64,000 bases of DNA from the NCBI GenBank assembly GCA_030247855.1, contig JAPDRN010000017.1:186001-250000 (forward strand), given 5' to 3'. The position numbers were made by a program, and so were the translations under genes. Position 1 is the first letter of the stretch; each line of letters begins with the position of its first letter. Below, in pieces: positions 49,942-60,712 of this stretch. Source of the DNA: Knufia peltigerae (Eukaryota; Ascomycota; Eurotiomycetes; Chaetothyriales; Trichomeriaceae). The notes under the pieces are model-generated. The model was not told the origin of the DNA, did no database searches, and saw nothing but the letters and a program-made list of their open reading frames with translations.

Positions 49942-52380
49942 ATGCGATTAGCGACACGAGGTCTTCTTAGACGGCCGAAGACATGTCTTCACCACGCACC
50001 TCGATTTAGAGCATGTGCTTCTGCAAAAGACGCCTTTGTTCTGCAAGTCGCACGAGAGCTCTTCGGGTGTCGGTTTCAAGATGGCTCTTCTAGACAATAT
50101 TACTCTTCCTCTACCAGATCTGGAGTCAATTTCTATACTCAACAGCAAGAGTTAGAATGCGGCACTCAGCACCACTCCAGGGACGATCAACAGAGCAGAG
50201 AATGGGAATGCTTACTTGAGGATGCATTCATCCACGGCATTCGAACCAAAGAACAATTGCGCCTTGAGGCGGATATTGGCCACCAGAGATACATTGGATC
50301 ACGTTTGATTGATAAGCCACCGCAGCGTCAGAATATCGAGTTATGGCATCTCTTAACCCGAACGCAAGCTCTGATGAATGGGCACGAAGGAATCAAAGCA
50401 GTCTGGCGTGGAACTATGTATCGCGGAGAATTGATTCGCTTCGACGATAAGGACCCTTTGGTCAATGCTCTGTGGTTCACCTTCCTTTCAGCCGGGAGCA
50501 TTGATTATCCTTTCCTCTCCCAAGTCTGCAAAGCAGCTCTCAAATTCAAAATGATCAGGCCAGCTTTCTTTGCCGAGGTTGTGGGTGCGAGTCTGGAGGG
50601 TGAACAACCAGAGAATGCTTCGAAAATTGCAAGGTGGTTATTGGAACCTCAATATCGCATATATCGAGGCCGAGAAGATCTTTTGGCCACGTTTTCGGCT
50701 GCTTGCCGCTCAAGCACAACATCTGCTCTTCGTCATTTCTGCAACATCTACGACCTCGTCCCTAATGCACATATCTACGACGAAATTATCCCAGGACTCT
50801 GGGAATCAAATCGTGCCTCTGATGCTTTTATGATACATGACTATTTGATTTCAAAACGAGATCTGCCAACTGTTTTCGAGGTTCTGGTGCCATTCATCAG
50901 GCACCTGGCAACTCAAGACAAACAACTCGGCAGCTTCCTGGGACCCCTGAGCGCGGCCGGAGCTTCGTTCGAGGCACAAGCACGCCGAGAATGGTCACGA
51001 GCAAAAAGCAGGGTGATAGGCTTCTCTCCTGAAAGCATGAATATCGTGGCCAGCAATGAGTTAGGCCCCACGCCCAAGAAGCTGAGCGACGAATTCATAG
51101 CTCGAGCTTTCGCTACCCGCGCATTTTCCTTTGATTTTGCGGTCAACAGCCTTAGGCTGATTGGTCTAATCGAAGTTGGACCCGTCGCTCTGCGAGAAAT
51201 AGCAATCACGTCACACGACAACACTATGTTGCATGCCAGGTTTGAGAAATTGAAGGAACTCGAGATCGACACCGGATCGTCTTCCTTTGGACAGATCATC
51301 CAAAGATTGTGCTATTCAGGCAGGTGGGAGATGATCCAGAATATCGTCAATACAGACATGCATCATGAAGTCTTCGAGGACCTGGAGTTGCAGGAGAAAC
51401 TCTTGCTAGAGTACTGCCGGATCAAAGACTGGAAGCAGATCAATCGTACTTTGACAATTTTGTGTAAAGCGAGCCTCAACGAAGAAGCCGAACTGCGCTC
51501 TGCCATGCTAATGGTCAAATCAATGCTGCTTGTCGGTGATTGGCCTGCTGCTGCCACCTTAAGCAAGAGTTTACAAGACCGTAATAAGGTCTTTGCTGCG
51601 GCTCTACCGTCGGCCATTGCCAGGATGTTGCGACCCAAAAACATGACTCAACTTATTCGATCAGAAGGGTGGGATCAGACCGCATTTCTGATTGGAATGC
51701 TTCAAAACTTGTTGGTCTCTGGTGCGTCCTTTCCGGTGAAGCATTGGCGAGATTCTCTGAGCGCTTTGGGCCAGGCAGGCCGTGTCAAAGAACTCGAGGC
51801 TCTCACCTACTGGCTAGCAGAAGTCTACAGGGCGGGCGGCTTGTACGAACAAATTTATAACACCACCCTCGCTCGCCGCGATTCCAATTTGAACTCCCTG
51901 TTCAACAAATCATTTCAAACCGCTTTGATAAAATGGTGCTTCAAGCCTCGCAAGGGAACGCGCAATGTACCCCCCGAGCAATGCCTACGTTGGACCCGCA
52001 TATTGAAAAAGCTCCGCGATACCTATGGTGTCAAGATCGAGGAACACCGCATCCGCTGGGCATACATATCCAATCTTCGTTGGATTTTTGGGCCTGGGAT
52101 GTACTACAAACCAGAAGGCTGGATGAGACGGTACAAAAGGACTGCTCTCAAGCGCTACTGGAACATGTACGACAGGATGTGGGACATGAAGCCGGCCAGA
52201 ATCATCGATGCGTACGATAGAGTTGAGGTGGTCTTTCTGCCTCGTAAACAGAAGGCTAGATCTCGTGGGGGCAGAAGACGGATTCTACCTGTGAAAGAGA
52301 CCGCTATCCAGGCAATGTCGGAAGATGTGGTTCAGTATAGGGATATTTTCAACCCGTCTTGGGATGATTATAGGAAGTGA
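49942..52380 (+). CDS. Mitochondrial helical-repeat (PPR-like) protein, function unknown
   Basis: An intronless protein of 812 residues. The N-terminus (MRLATRGLLRRPKTCLHH) is basic and free of acidic residues, typical of a mitochondrial presequence. The body is rich in amphipathic helices of about 30-40 residue periodicity (for example AFATRAFSFDFAVNSLRLIG and LEEYCRIKDWKQINRTL-like stretches), as in diverged pentatricopeptide proteins of fungal mitochondrial RNA metabolism. The C-terminal 120 residues are strongly basic and Trp/Tyr/Arg-rich (MYYKPEGWMRRYKRTALKR, YWNMYDRMWDMKP), suggesting RNA or ribosome contact. I do not recognise a specific orthologue; a role in mitochondrial gene expression is an inference from targeting, helical character and its promoter partner. 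Confidence 0.75.
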   Translation: MRLATRGLLRRPKTCLHHAPRFRACASAKDAFVLQVARELFGCRFQDGSSRQYYSSSTRSGVNFYTQQQELECGTQHHSRDDQQSREWECLLEDAFIHGIRTKEQLRLEADIGHQRYIGSRLIDKPPQRQNIELWHLLTRTQALMNGHEGIKAVWRGTMYRGELIRFDDKDPLVNALWFTFLSAGSIDYPFLSQVCKAALKFKMIRPAFFAEVVGASLEGEQPENASKIARWLLEPQYRIYRGREDLLATFSAACRSSTTSALRHFCNIYDLVPNAHIYDEIIPGLWESNRASDAFMIHDYLISKRDLPTVFEVLVPFIRHLATQDKQLGSFLGPLSAAGASFEAQARREWSRAKSRVIGFSPESMNIVASNELGPTPKKLSDEFIARAFATRAFSFDFAVNSLRLIGLIEVGPVALREIAITSHDNTMLHARFEKLKELEIDTGSSSFGQIIQRLCYSGRWEMIQNIVNTDMHHEVFEDLELQEKLLLEYCRIKDWKQINRTLTILCKASLNEEAELRSAMLMVKSMLLVGDWPAAATLSKSLQDRNKVFAAALPSAIARMLRPKNMTQLIRSEGWDQTAFLIGMLQNLLVSGASFPVKHWRDSLSALGQAGRVKELEALTYWLAEVYRAGGLYEQIYNTTLARRDSNLNSLFNKSFQTALIKWCFKPRKGTRNVPPEQCLRWTRILKKLRDTYGVKIEEHRIRWAYISNLRWIFGPGMYYKPEGWMRRYKRTALKRYWNMYDRMWDMKPARIIDAYDRVEVVFLPRKQKARSRGGRRRILPVKETAIQAMSEDVVQYRDIFNPSWDDYRK

Positions 52381-52695
52381 ATAGATTGCACAGATGGGAT
52401 CAATAGAGCAATAGGTGGTGAACCATTTGCACACGTACCTCTTTTTGAATAGACACAAAGCAGCGGCAGAAAATATCCGCCAAGACACACCCACACCACT
52501 AAGGAAGATCACAGAAAATCACGCCGCTTCAATTTTTCAGTTTCCCGGCAACCGGCACGATCACGGCCTCTTCCGACGCTAACGCTATCAGGCTAGACCT
52601 GTGGCGTGTCACCTTTAAACAAGTCCCTGACCGGTAAGCCTCAACTTCATTGTTGAAAATATTGCGAAGAAGGGGAAAACAGGCAGAGAGACAAA
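52381..52695. other. Short intergenic region upstream of haspin
   Basis: 315 bp holding the 3' flank of the preceding gene and the haspin promoter; no other feature seen. Confidence 0.5.
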
Positions 52696-54365
52696 ATGGC
52701 GGAACTCGAGGCTCTGTGCGTACTTGAGAACCAGCAGTGGCCTGGCCGCCGCGTGGAGAAGACGTATAGCAAAAAGAAAGGATCACGGGTGCCATCGAGA
52801 GACATGCACTATGATCTCTTTGGAGGGGGCGATGAGAACGCGATCATTGAGAAGATGGATCAACTGACAGTCCAAGATGATGCAGTCAAGCCGAATCGAC
52901 CTACTGAGAAAGCCTCTGAGCCATCGCAAAAGCCACCGACGAGACACAATCCGCATCTTCGGGGACGACGGAAACCAACATCATCGAAGAAAATGGCGGT
53001 TAGTTACACCTGAGAAATAACACTTTTCCACCGTGTGGATAGGATGTTTTCAGACACTACTAACACGGCCTTCTACAGAACCTTGGACCCAACAAAATGC
53101 AGTTACTTGCCCCACTCCTCTCACTTGTTGACCGACAGGTACAAGACTTCCAAGAATTCGGCCGAAGCATGGGACGGAAATTTGTTTGCACCAAGCTCGG
53201 TGAAGGCGCGTACGCCGACGTCTTTGAGCTCAGGCCAAAAGACGCCGAGGAAGCCATCAAGGTCGAAGAGCGTGGTGGACTCGTGATCAAAGTCATCGCC
53301 TTCGACGTGGAGAAATCGAGAGAGGCGGACGACATCGCGGACCTGGAATCCATCACCCGAGAAGTTCAACTCCTACTCGCCCTCGACCGCATGCACGGTT
53401 TTGCCAGATGTCGAGGCGTCCACGTTGTCAGTGGAAGCTACCCCGACGTCCTTCTCGAAGCGTTTCGCAACTTCAAAGCCACGGGCAGCCCGGACGCACA
53501 GAACCGCGACCCGACCGAAGTCTTTTCCTCCGACCAGACCTACGCTCTTATCGAGATGGACCACGCCGGAAAATGTGTCGGAAGCATTTCCACTCTCTCT
53601 GCATTTCAAGCATACGACATCTTCTGGAAGACGGCCATGATTCTCGCTAGTGCCGAAGAATCGGTCGAGTTCGAACACAGAGACCTCCACACCGGCAACA
53701 TCTGCTGCAAGGCGCGAGCACGATTGGTGAATGGTGGCGGCACCGCAACAACAACAACAATAACAACAACAACCGACATTGATGAAAACCTTGTCCAGAA
53801 CATGACGGACGAACCCAAGGCCAATCTCGGCCTCTCCAACCTCCACGTTACTGTCATCGACTACACGCTCTCCCGCGCCCGGATCCAAAGCGAGACTGGA
53901 AAGCAAGTCATCATCGCCGACCCGATTGTGTATTGGGAAGACAACGACATCGTCGGCAACGACGCGTCCGACCGGCGCCAATTCAACACCTACCGCAAGG
54001 TGAGGGACTGGGCCAAGGCGGTCGAGGCCACGACGGAAGCCCTGGCGGAGATGCAGGAGGGCGAGGAAAAAAAGGCGGTCATCGACAAATACCAGCGGTT
54101 CCTTCCGAAAACCAACGTCATGTGGCTTTGGTACTTGGCGAGGGAGCTGCTGGCGAGGAGGGGGAGGGCGGTGGCCGGCAGCAGCGGCGCCGCCAGGAGA
54201 CTGCAGACGGCCCTCTGGCGGAAGCTGGAGGCGGTGGCGCTATACCTCGACGCCGTCCCCACGCTGATGCCAGAGGACGTAGCTGAGCTCCTGGCGAGCG
54301 CCGTGCAGTTTGGCTGGTTGAGGCAGGAGGACGTGGCGGCGTACAAGGCCGAGCTGGAGGAGTAG
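52696..54365 (+). CDS. Haspin-like histone H3 Thr3 kinase
   Basis: Exons 52696-52998 and 53079-54365 around an 80 bp intron (donor GTTAGT, CTAAC branch site, acceptor TACAG), phase 0, 529 residues. Haspin kinases phosphorylate histone H3 on Thr3 to recruit the chromosomal passenger complex in mitosis. Seen: a short basic N-terminus (RRKPTSSKK); a glycine loop KLGEGAYADVF (about 139-149); VIKVIAF with the ATP Lys; the catalytic loop HRDLHTGN (301-308, Asp303); and DYTLSRA (Asp362), the haspin version of DFG that lacks the usual activation segment. Between these two motifs lies an insert containing a Thr run encoded by a CAA/ACA microsatellite (53746-53772). The N-terminal region is much shorter than in animal haspins. 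The C-terminal lobe has LARRGRAVAG-type helices and ends in ELEE. Confidence 0.92.
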
Positions 54366-54941
54366 AAAGGGGGGGGAGGGGGAGGGGAGGGGAGCAGGAG
54401 GGAATTGTGTGGTGTGTGGCGGTGGTGTGTGTGTTTGAGCATAGCGTTGCATGTCATAGCATAGCATAGCCAAGGCGTTTTTAGAACGAGCGGGAGAACA
54501 GAGCCCAAAACATGAATGATAACGATGTCTTGTGCCTTGTGTGTGGTTTTGATCCCTTTGTCCTTTGTTGCGGACTGTGCTGGACACAGGTTGCACATCA
54601 TTGACAACACCGTTGAATCTAGGACTGTGTCCATGTCTGGCACCACATCTGTTTGGACAGCCCTTCACAGTGACGGTATCCCGAGCAAGGCACCAACGAG
54701 TGATCATTATACAAGCTACCATGTCTATCAAAACACTCACCCATAGCTAAAGACAAATTTGACCAACCGCCAACCTCCTCCCAGATGACCGTAAAAGAAC
54801 AGCAAATCATCCAACCTCAGAAACGATCTAACGAGCCTGGTCGTGTTGGAATATTTCCCACAGGACCATATCGTGCAGATCTGAATGACCGCCGTCGAAG
54901 AGCGATTCATGCCGAGGCCCCATGCCTGCCCTCCACCTGCC
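54366..54941. other. Intergenic region between haspin and the frameshifted gene
   Basis: Opens with a strong G-tract (54369-54392) and GT-rich sequence near 54.42 kb. No coding feature is supported; it carries the 3' flanks of two convergent genes. Confidence 0.5.
54369..54392 (+). repeat. G-quadruplex-type G tract just after the haspin stop
   Basis: Runs of 8, 5, 4 and 4 G, each separated by a single A, begin three bases after the TAG stop codon at 54363-54365. This meets the standard four-run G-quadruplex pattern with one-base loops and would lie in the 3' UTR of the haspin mRNA. Confidence 0.8.
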
Positions 54942-55534
54942 TTATTGCTCCAGAGGAATGTTTAGGCGAGTTTGCGGTTGAGGCTCTGGATGAGCAGGAG
55001 GATTTGGATTTGGGTTTGGGCCGTTCGACTCCGTGTCGTAGGTCTGGACCATCTCACCGTCTTCCGTGTTGAATCGAGCATTGTTCGTCACCTGTGCACG
55101 TCGCTCTCTGGCGGCCTGGTCGTGTCGTTGCTTCGACATGAGCCTTTGGTGCTCCTGGCGCTTATGGATCAGCGGCATCTTGTTTTGGATCTTTTTCAAG
55201 AGCTTCTGTATGAGGGCTTCTGGCCACTCCTCCACTCCGTGGAACAGCGGCAGGAGGTCGTCAATCAGCGTTGGCCAATCATGTAAACCCAATACCTTTC
55301 TTCTCAGTATGAGGTCATTGGCAGGATATTTCCGGATATGCCATTCTAGAAAGCCTTTCGACATCGGTTGGCCAGTGCTTTCTCGTCTAGATTTAGCCTT
55401 GTTAGCTCACGGCTCATTCCAGTTGGGAACATATCCAAAACGCTCCTCCCTACAACAGACTGATCACATACCAGGAGAAAGTGTTTGTCCAACCTCGAAT
55501 AGACATCCGGTTTGGCGTTAAGTCTCCCCTCCAT
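54942..55534 (-). pseudogene. Small unknown gene with an apparent frameshift
   Basis: Two overlapping frames on the minus strand look like one protein. The first (55534-55346) starts at an ATG and reads MEGRLNAKPDVYSRLDKH...RELTRLNLDEKALANRCRKAF before a stop. The second (to 54942) carries FLEWHIRKYPANDLILRR, VLGLHDWPTLIDDLLPLF, then a basic Lys/Gln/Arg helix and a Pro/Asn-rich tail. The change of frame falls at about 55346-55364, in the sequence around GCTTTCTAGAATGG, and fits the loss of one base. A GTATGT donor with CTAG acceptor exists in the first part but does not join the frames without a stop; an AAG acceptor would join them with a poor branch-site distance. I do not recognise the family. 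A real pseudogene, an assembly error or an unusual splice are all possible. Confidence 0.5.
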
Positions 55535-56622
55535 ATTGACCGCCCGCCTCTCTCTTCCTCGTCAACACCAGGTGGTTGTAATTTCACGTGATGACGCGCC
55601 AAAGGCCGATTATTAAACCGTGCCGCGGGAGTGTCTATTTTAGAGCGTCAATACTCCTTTATTGTCCCCTCGACTTTGGTGGGAAGTGAATTGGTGGAGC
55701 AGAGAGGCCCAGACCCAGTTCAATTATCGTCCTGGATCCTCTCGTCCTTGCTCCTGGTGAGCTTAACAACATGAAACGTTCTCCTTACAAAAGATGAGTT
55801 CTCAGGCAGCAATGTCCAAGGCCCCCTTTTACACTCACCTCGGAAGGGTTGACTGTATGAATTCAGCAGCATTGGCGAGGTCGACCAGTCTGCCCGAATC
55901 CATCCAGCAGCATTGACGAAGAGAAAAGGCCTGACTGAATTGATTCAGCAATCGATCCAGTGACTGGATGCTGGATGAAAAGTGGACATCGCCTGACGCT
56001 TCGCCCTTATCACATTCCAGGGTCCTTTTGGAATACCTTGGGCGCTGGACCGTAACAACCCGTCTAGAACAAGGCCTATTTACAATACGAAGTATCCAGG
56101 TAGAAAGTCGTGCATGATCATAGGATATCGGCTAAGGAAAACTGCTTATTGAGTTGGTTTCGTTCGCGTCTCTGCGGCATCGAGGAATGGTCCTCGCTTC
56201 CGTAAATGTGCATCTTTCTAGGAACCATATGTTGCAGATTTCGTCATCGCAGAAGTCCCGCGTGTATGGTTCGTGGTGTCTCTGGCACCAAGGAATCTCG
56301 TCGATCAAAATGTAGATATACATTCAGGTGTTCTCAAGTGCAATTGAAACTATGTCCGTGAGATTACGCCCTCAGGGGTCGTAGATACTCCACCGTTGTC
56401 TTCTACGGCGCACCGCACTGCCCATATCAGACCTCGTGACCCTCGCCGCACCCTATCGCCGGATGCCAACAACGTGATGCACCTGACGGTGGCAACGGAG
56501 CACACCTTGTGATTATCCGGCGCGAAGACAGATAGGTGGACGACTTGGGCACCGAAATGACATCCTAAACACACGGACCACATATATATCAACGACGGCC
56601 GTTGTCCGTCCGTCTTCCATGC
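55535..56622. other. 1.1 kb intergenic region, divergent promoters
   Basis: No gene supported. Several short near-repeats based on ATTCAGCAGCATTG and ATCCAGCAGCATTG occur at about 55.86-55.96 kb. It separates the frameshifted gene (minus) from the nucleoside transporter (plus). Confidence 0.45.
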
Positions 56623-58130
56623 ATGCCCAGGCCCATTGACGCCGAACCCCAAACATTCGAACTACAGGAGTTGTCCAGCATGGGCTGGATAAAGAGTCTC
56701 TTCGGGTCAAGACAGGACTATGAGCCTCTCCAGGACGGTGCGGAAAGAGACGACGGCAGCAATAGTTCACACGATGAAGATATTCCGGGCGAGGAGATGG
56801 AGGCCGCCGCGTTCTCGTGGCTCGAGTACGGCATCTTTCTGCTCCTCGGGATAGCGATGCTCTGGGCATGGTATGATGGTCCCCCTGGACAGACCCGAAT
56901 ACCTGGACTAACAGCATGCCTTGTAGGAACATGTTCCTCGCAGCCGCCTCGTACTTCGAAAACCGCTTCCGCACGAGTCAATGGATCCTCAACCACTTCC
57001 AGGCCGCAGAGATCTCGGTATCGACCATCACGAACTTGGTGTCGATGATAGTATTGACGGAACTACAAAAGGGGGCATCATATCCCAAGAGAATCTCGAC
57101 CTCGCTGCTCATAAACACCGCTGTCTTTGGGATGCTCTCGCTTTCCACGCTGGTACATGCGCCTGCGGGTGTATACTTTGGATTCCTGCTCATAGCGATC
57201 TTCTTTGCTAGTTTCTCTACGGGCCTTATACAGAACGGACTGTTCTCGTTCGCGTCGGGGTTCGGGAGAAGCGAATATACCCAGGCCATCATGACCGGAC
57301 AGGGTGTTGCGGGAGTGCTGCCACCGCTGGCACAGATTGTTTCGGTCCTGGCGGTTCCTCCTAAGCAATCAGACGATGCAGACAGCGCGGATGTCTCGCC
57401 CACTTCGGCGCTGATATACTTTTTGACCGCGACGTTGATTTCCATGGTGTCGCTACTGGCGTTCTTTTACCTCTTGAGGCGTCATCCACACCACAAAAAC
57501 ATGCCTTCCGCGGCAAAAACTACCGTCGACGGAGCTTCCGAGAGAGACCTGCTCGCGGACAATGGCAGAATTACAACGAGTAGCCAGACTGAGAGCGGTC
57601 ATGGCGAACGTCCATCTGTTCCTCTCAGGATCCTCTTCCGCAAACTACCATTTTTATCGGCCGCAGTCTTCGTCTGCTTTGCTGTTACCATGGTTTTTCC
57701 GGTCTTCACAGCCTCGATCCGTTCTGTCAGTGGAGTCGATGCTGCCATTTTTGTACCTGTGGCTTTTTTGGTCTGGAACCTTGGAGACTTACTTGGGCGT
57801 CTGTCAACATTATGGAAACGAATTTCACTAATGCACTACCCGTTTGCGCTCTTCTGTCTGGCCATGGCAAGACTTCTCTTTATTCCACTTTACTTTTTGT
57901 GCAACATCAAGGGGAAGGGAGCTGTTCTGAGCAGTGATTTCTTCTATTTGGTCATGGTTCAATTCTTCTTTGGCCTTACCAATGGGTATCTTGGCAGTGA
58001 GTGCATGATGGGAGCTGGAGATTGGGTTGCGCCCGAGGAACGCGAGGCCGCTGGAGGCTTTATGGGACTCATGCTCGTTGGTGGACTTACGGTAGGCAGT
58101 CTGCTCAGCTTCTTGCTTGGCGACGTGTAG
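56623..58130 (+). CDS. Equilibrative nucleoside transporter (ENT family, Fun26-like)
   Basis: Exons 56623-56870 and 56927-58130 around a 56 bp intron (donor GTATGA, branch GACTAAC, acceptor TGTAG) that joins LWAW to NMFLAAASYFENRF. That gives 483 residues from ATG 56623, or 464 from ATG 56680 (MGWIKSLFG), which is an equally good start. Seen: an acidic cytoplasmic N-terminus, about eleven hydrophobic helices, ASFSTGLIQNGLFSFASGFG and the following QAIMTGQGVAGVLPP (typical ENT motif with the conserved Gly/Gln pair), a long central hydrophilic loop of about 70 residues, VFPVFTASIRSVSG and FFFGLTNGYLGSECMMGAG near the end. Yeast Fun26 exports nucleosides from the vacuole; a similar place is likely but not shown. 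Confidence 0.93.
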
Positions 58131-60712
58131 AAGTGTTGAGACATGTCTCGGGCTCTACCGACACGTGATGTTGGTGGCGTTGACAGAGGCTGCTGAATCG
58201 CAGGATTGAACACAGCCTCGCTGTCAGGATCGTACTGTATAGTTGGCCTAGTGTTGGCGTCCTCGTACAAATAGAATGTGTTTACGATGTCTTAAAACTT
58301 GGACCGCTCAAAGCCCCGTACAAACTTGCTCGGGCCAGCCCTGCGAAAGCATTGACTATATGGCGCGGTCGCTTGTGCTTTGACGGATCGGCTGAATGAC
58401 GTCCTGGTGCAATATCGTCAGCCTGGTGGGGGACGTGGGAAGCCTGAGGATGAACCCCTGAAATCCTTCCCTTCTCGCCAAGTCCATCTACATGCATGAT
58501 GCACTACAGAACGCACTTCGTGCGGATAGTTTGTGAGTTGATGAGCTTGGAATAATGGGGGTGGTCGTACGGAGGACGGAGTAATTCTACCTAGGTGGCC
58601 AATTACCTCTCGAAACAGCATTTTCGTAGGACAAGGACGAATGGCACATGCTGTATAACCACCTTCCGTGTCTAGCCCAGACAAAACAAAGGAATCAAGT
58701 AACGAAGATCAAGTGTCAAATAGGCAGCCTCGTGGCTCGTCGAGGGAAACGGCACAATAGTCGATTGACTGAAGTGGTGACAGCTTGCGACAACCCTTCC
58801 GGAGAGCCAGATGGTTTTGCATGTGCATGATGGGAAGACGTGTCCATGCTACGGAGCCTCCAGTGGTTGGTCGACCGAACGTATCGAATCCTTTTGAAGT
58901 GTCAGGAAGTCCGATGAGTTTGTTGTTCTGACTTGCCATATTATAGCAATGATCATCGTGGTTGTCACTGTCACGGAGGTGTGATGCGTTGACTCGTACA
59001 TATTCGTTGTCGGAGTTGATGAGGATGCATGAATCATCAATCCGGGTCGTTCCTTTGCATGGAAGCCCACGGACTACCGTACCTCCAGTTCAAACGTTGA
59101 TGGTATTATTGGTTACTCCATCAATCAAGCCTCTGTTGTGAGCACTGAAAGCTGCCAAAAGCCCAACGCGGGAGCAATCAAAACAAATCACGTGTCACCG
59201 ATGACTAGCGTCGGAGCGTCGGCGAGTCGAAACTCCGTAGCGCGTCAACTTTAGTCAAATGGCGTTGGACTATATTCAGGTACACCAATAATAGCGCGAG
59301 GCTTTCTACAACGGTTATCCTTGCACAGTCCCAGGTACAGCAGGTCTCCTCTCTCTGTACGGCTTCCAATAGCCTCGCATCGCATCCCTTCCAGCCCTTG
59401 CACCTTGTCGGGACTGCAGAGAAGCACCAGCTTGGTGTTTTGCAAAGGAGGCGCAGGCTGAAACGCTGTTGATCCTGTGAAATTGCACTCAGCAAATCTT
59501 CAGAATTGGTGGTGCTTCGTCTCCGTACAGTACGGGTGAAGTCGTACTCGTACTGTACTCCGTACGGGGGGCCCTTCAGACCACACACACACACACACAG
59601 AAACATTTAGGCAGCATCAGAGCAAAATCTTACCAAGAAAAGACTCCTTACAAGATGCGTGCCAGCCAAGAAGATCAGCGGCAATCGGAAGTTCATTTAC
59701 TTGGCTGACTTCCTTGTGCCAGCAAGTCATACTCCGTACTCCCTATCCCAGGAAAAGTTCCAAGGAGGAGGAAGCGCCGCCCAGGCGTCGATCGGAGCCT
59801 GTTCCTTGTCAAAAAGACCAGCACCACTCATCCACAGAGAGAAATGGGACGGGCAAACAGACTGGAACCATGGACCTACTGTACCTGATGGACTCGTATC
59901 CCCCCATCCTTTCGGGTCGTTTATGCACCCCCTGCATCCAATCACCTAGCCTTGTCACACTCAGCTCTGGCTTTTTTACACTTTTGCGCTTGCAAATGCA
60001 TGTTGCTATTCTTTCTCGAGCCTGACAAACAGGCAAATTCAGCAGCAGATCCATTTCCGTCCCGTCTCCACCAACCAATCTCTATCCCAAACTCAGCGTT
60101 TCAGGACTCCAGGAACAAATCCCCCCGGCCAATGCGGCTAGTCACTTGCATCTTGGGGCCAGCGCCATTTGATGTTATTCTCCGTCGCGCACTGCTGGCG
60201 TTGTGACCATTCGACCAGGCCTGAACCTGATCAGAGCACCCCCGACTGGGAGGGTCCCCGAAAGTCAGCTACACCGCGTGTCATTTTCATGAGAGCCGCT
60301 CACTGACTCCGTACTTCTTCCACCAGTTCTTCTACACCCTCCTTCCTTGAACCTGTACTCGACAAGTGCTTACGACACTCTTTCCCATATTCTCTCCTTG
60401 TTCCTGTCCTGTCTGACCCATTGTACTTCGATTTCCTTCCCGGTACACTCTATAGTTCTTCGCCTCATCAATACTACTAGTACTCCTCCTCTCGCTCGTC
60501 ATCCTCGAATATCACACCTCTACCACATTCACTTCTCTCCCAAACGATCATTCACTCGTCTCCATACCCACACTCTCTTCTCTTTCGCTGGACGAAGACA
60601 CCCGTTCAACCTACATCCGTACAAAGTAACACAACAGAAGCGAAACCAAACAAGCTACCTCCCAGTCTTTAGCACGCAGCACCCCACGGTTCTCCTGTTC
60701 GCACTCGACAAA
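58131..60712. other. 2.6 kb intergenic region with pyrimidine-rich leader
   Basis: No gene is supported. It holds a (CA)9 microsatellite (59582-59599), two exact TACTCCGTA copies at 59556 and 59730, several variants, and from about 60.31 kb a strongly C/T-rich leader of the next gene. A minus-strand frame of protein-like composition (57959-58270) overlaps the transporter's end but has no start ATG at its head. Confidence 0.5.
59582..59599. repeat. (CA)9 microsatellite
   Basis: Nine uninterrupted CA units in an intergenic region. Confidence 0.9.

Noticed and set aside
57959..58270. Minus-strand frame of protein-like composition overlapping the transporter 3' end
   Set aside because: It begins with TTG, has no convincing splice partner, and most of it is antisense to a real exon.
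60347..60712. N-terminal extension of the small TM protein
   Set aside because: C/T-rich leader with low-complexity Ser/Leu/His translation; the signal peptide begins at the later ATG 60713.
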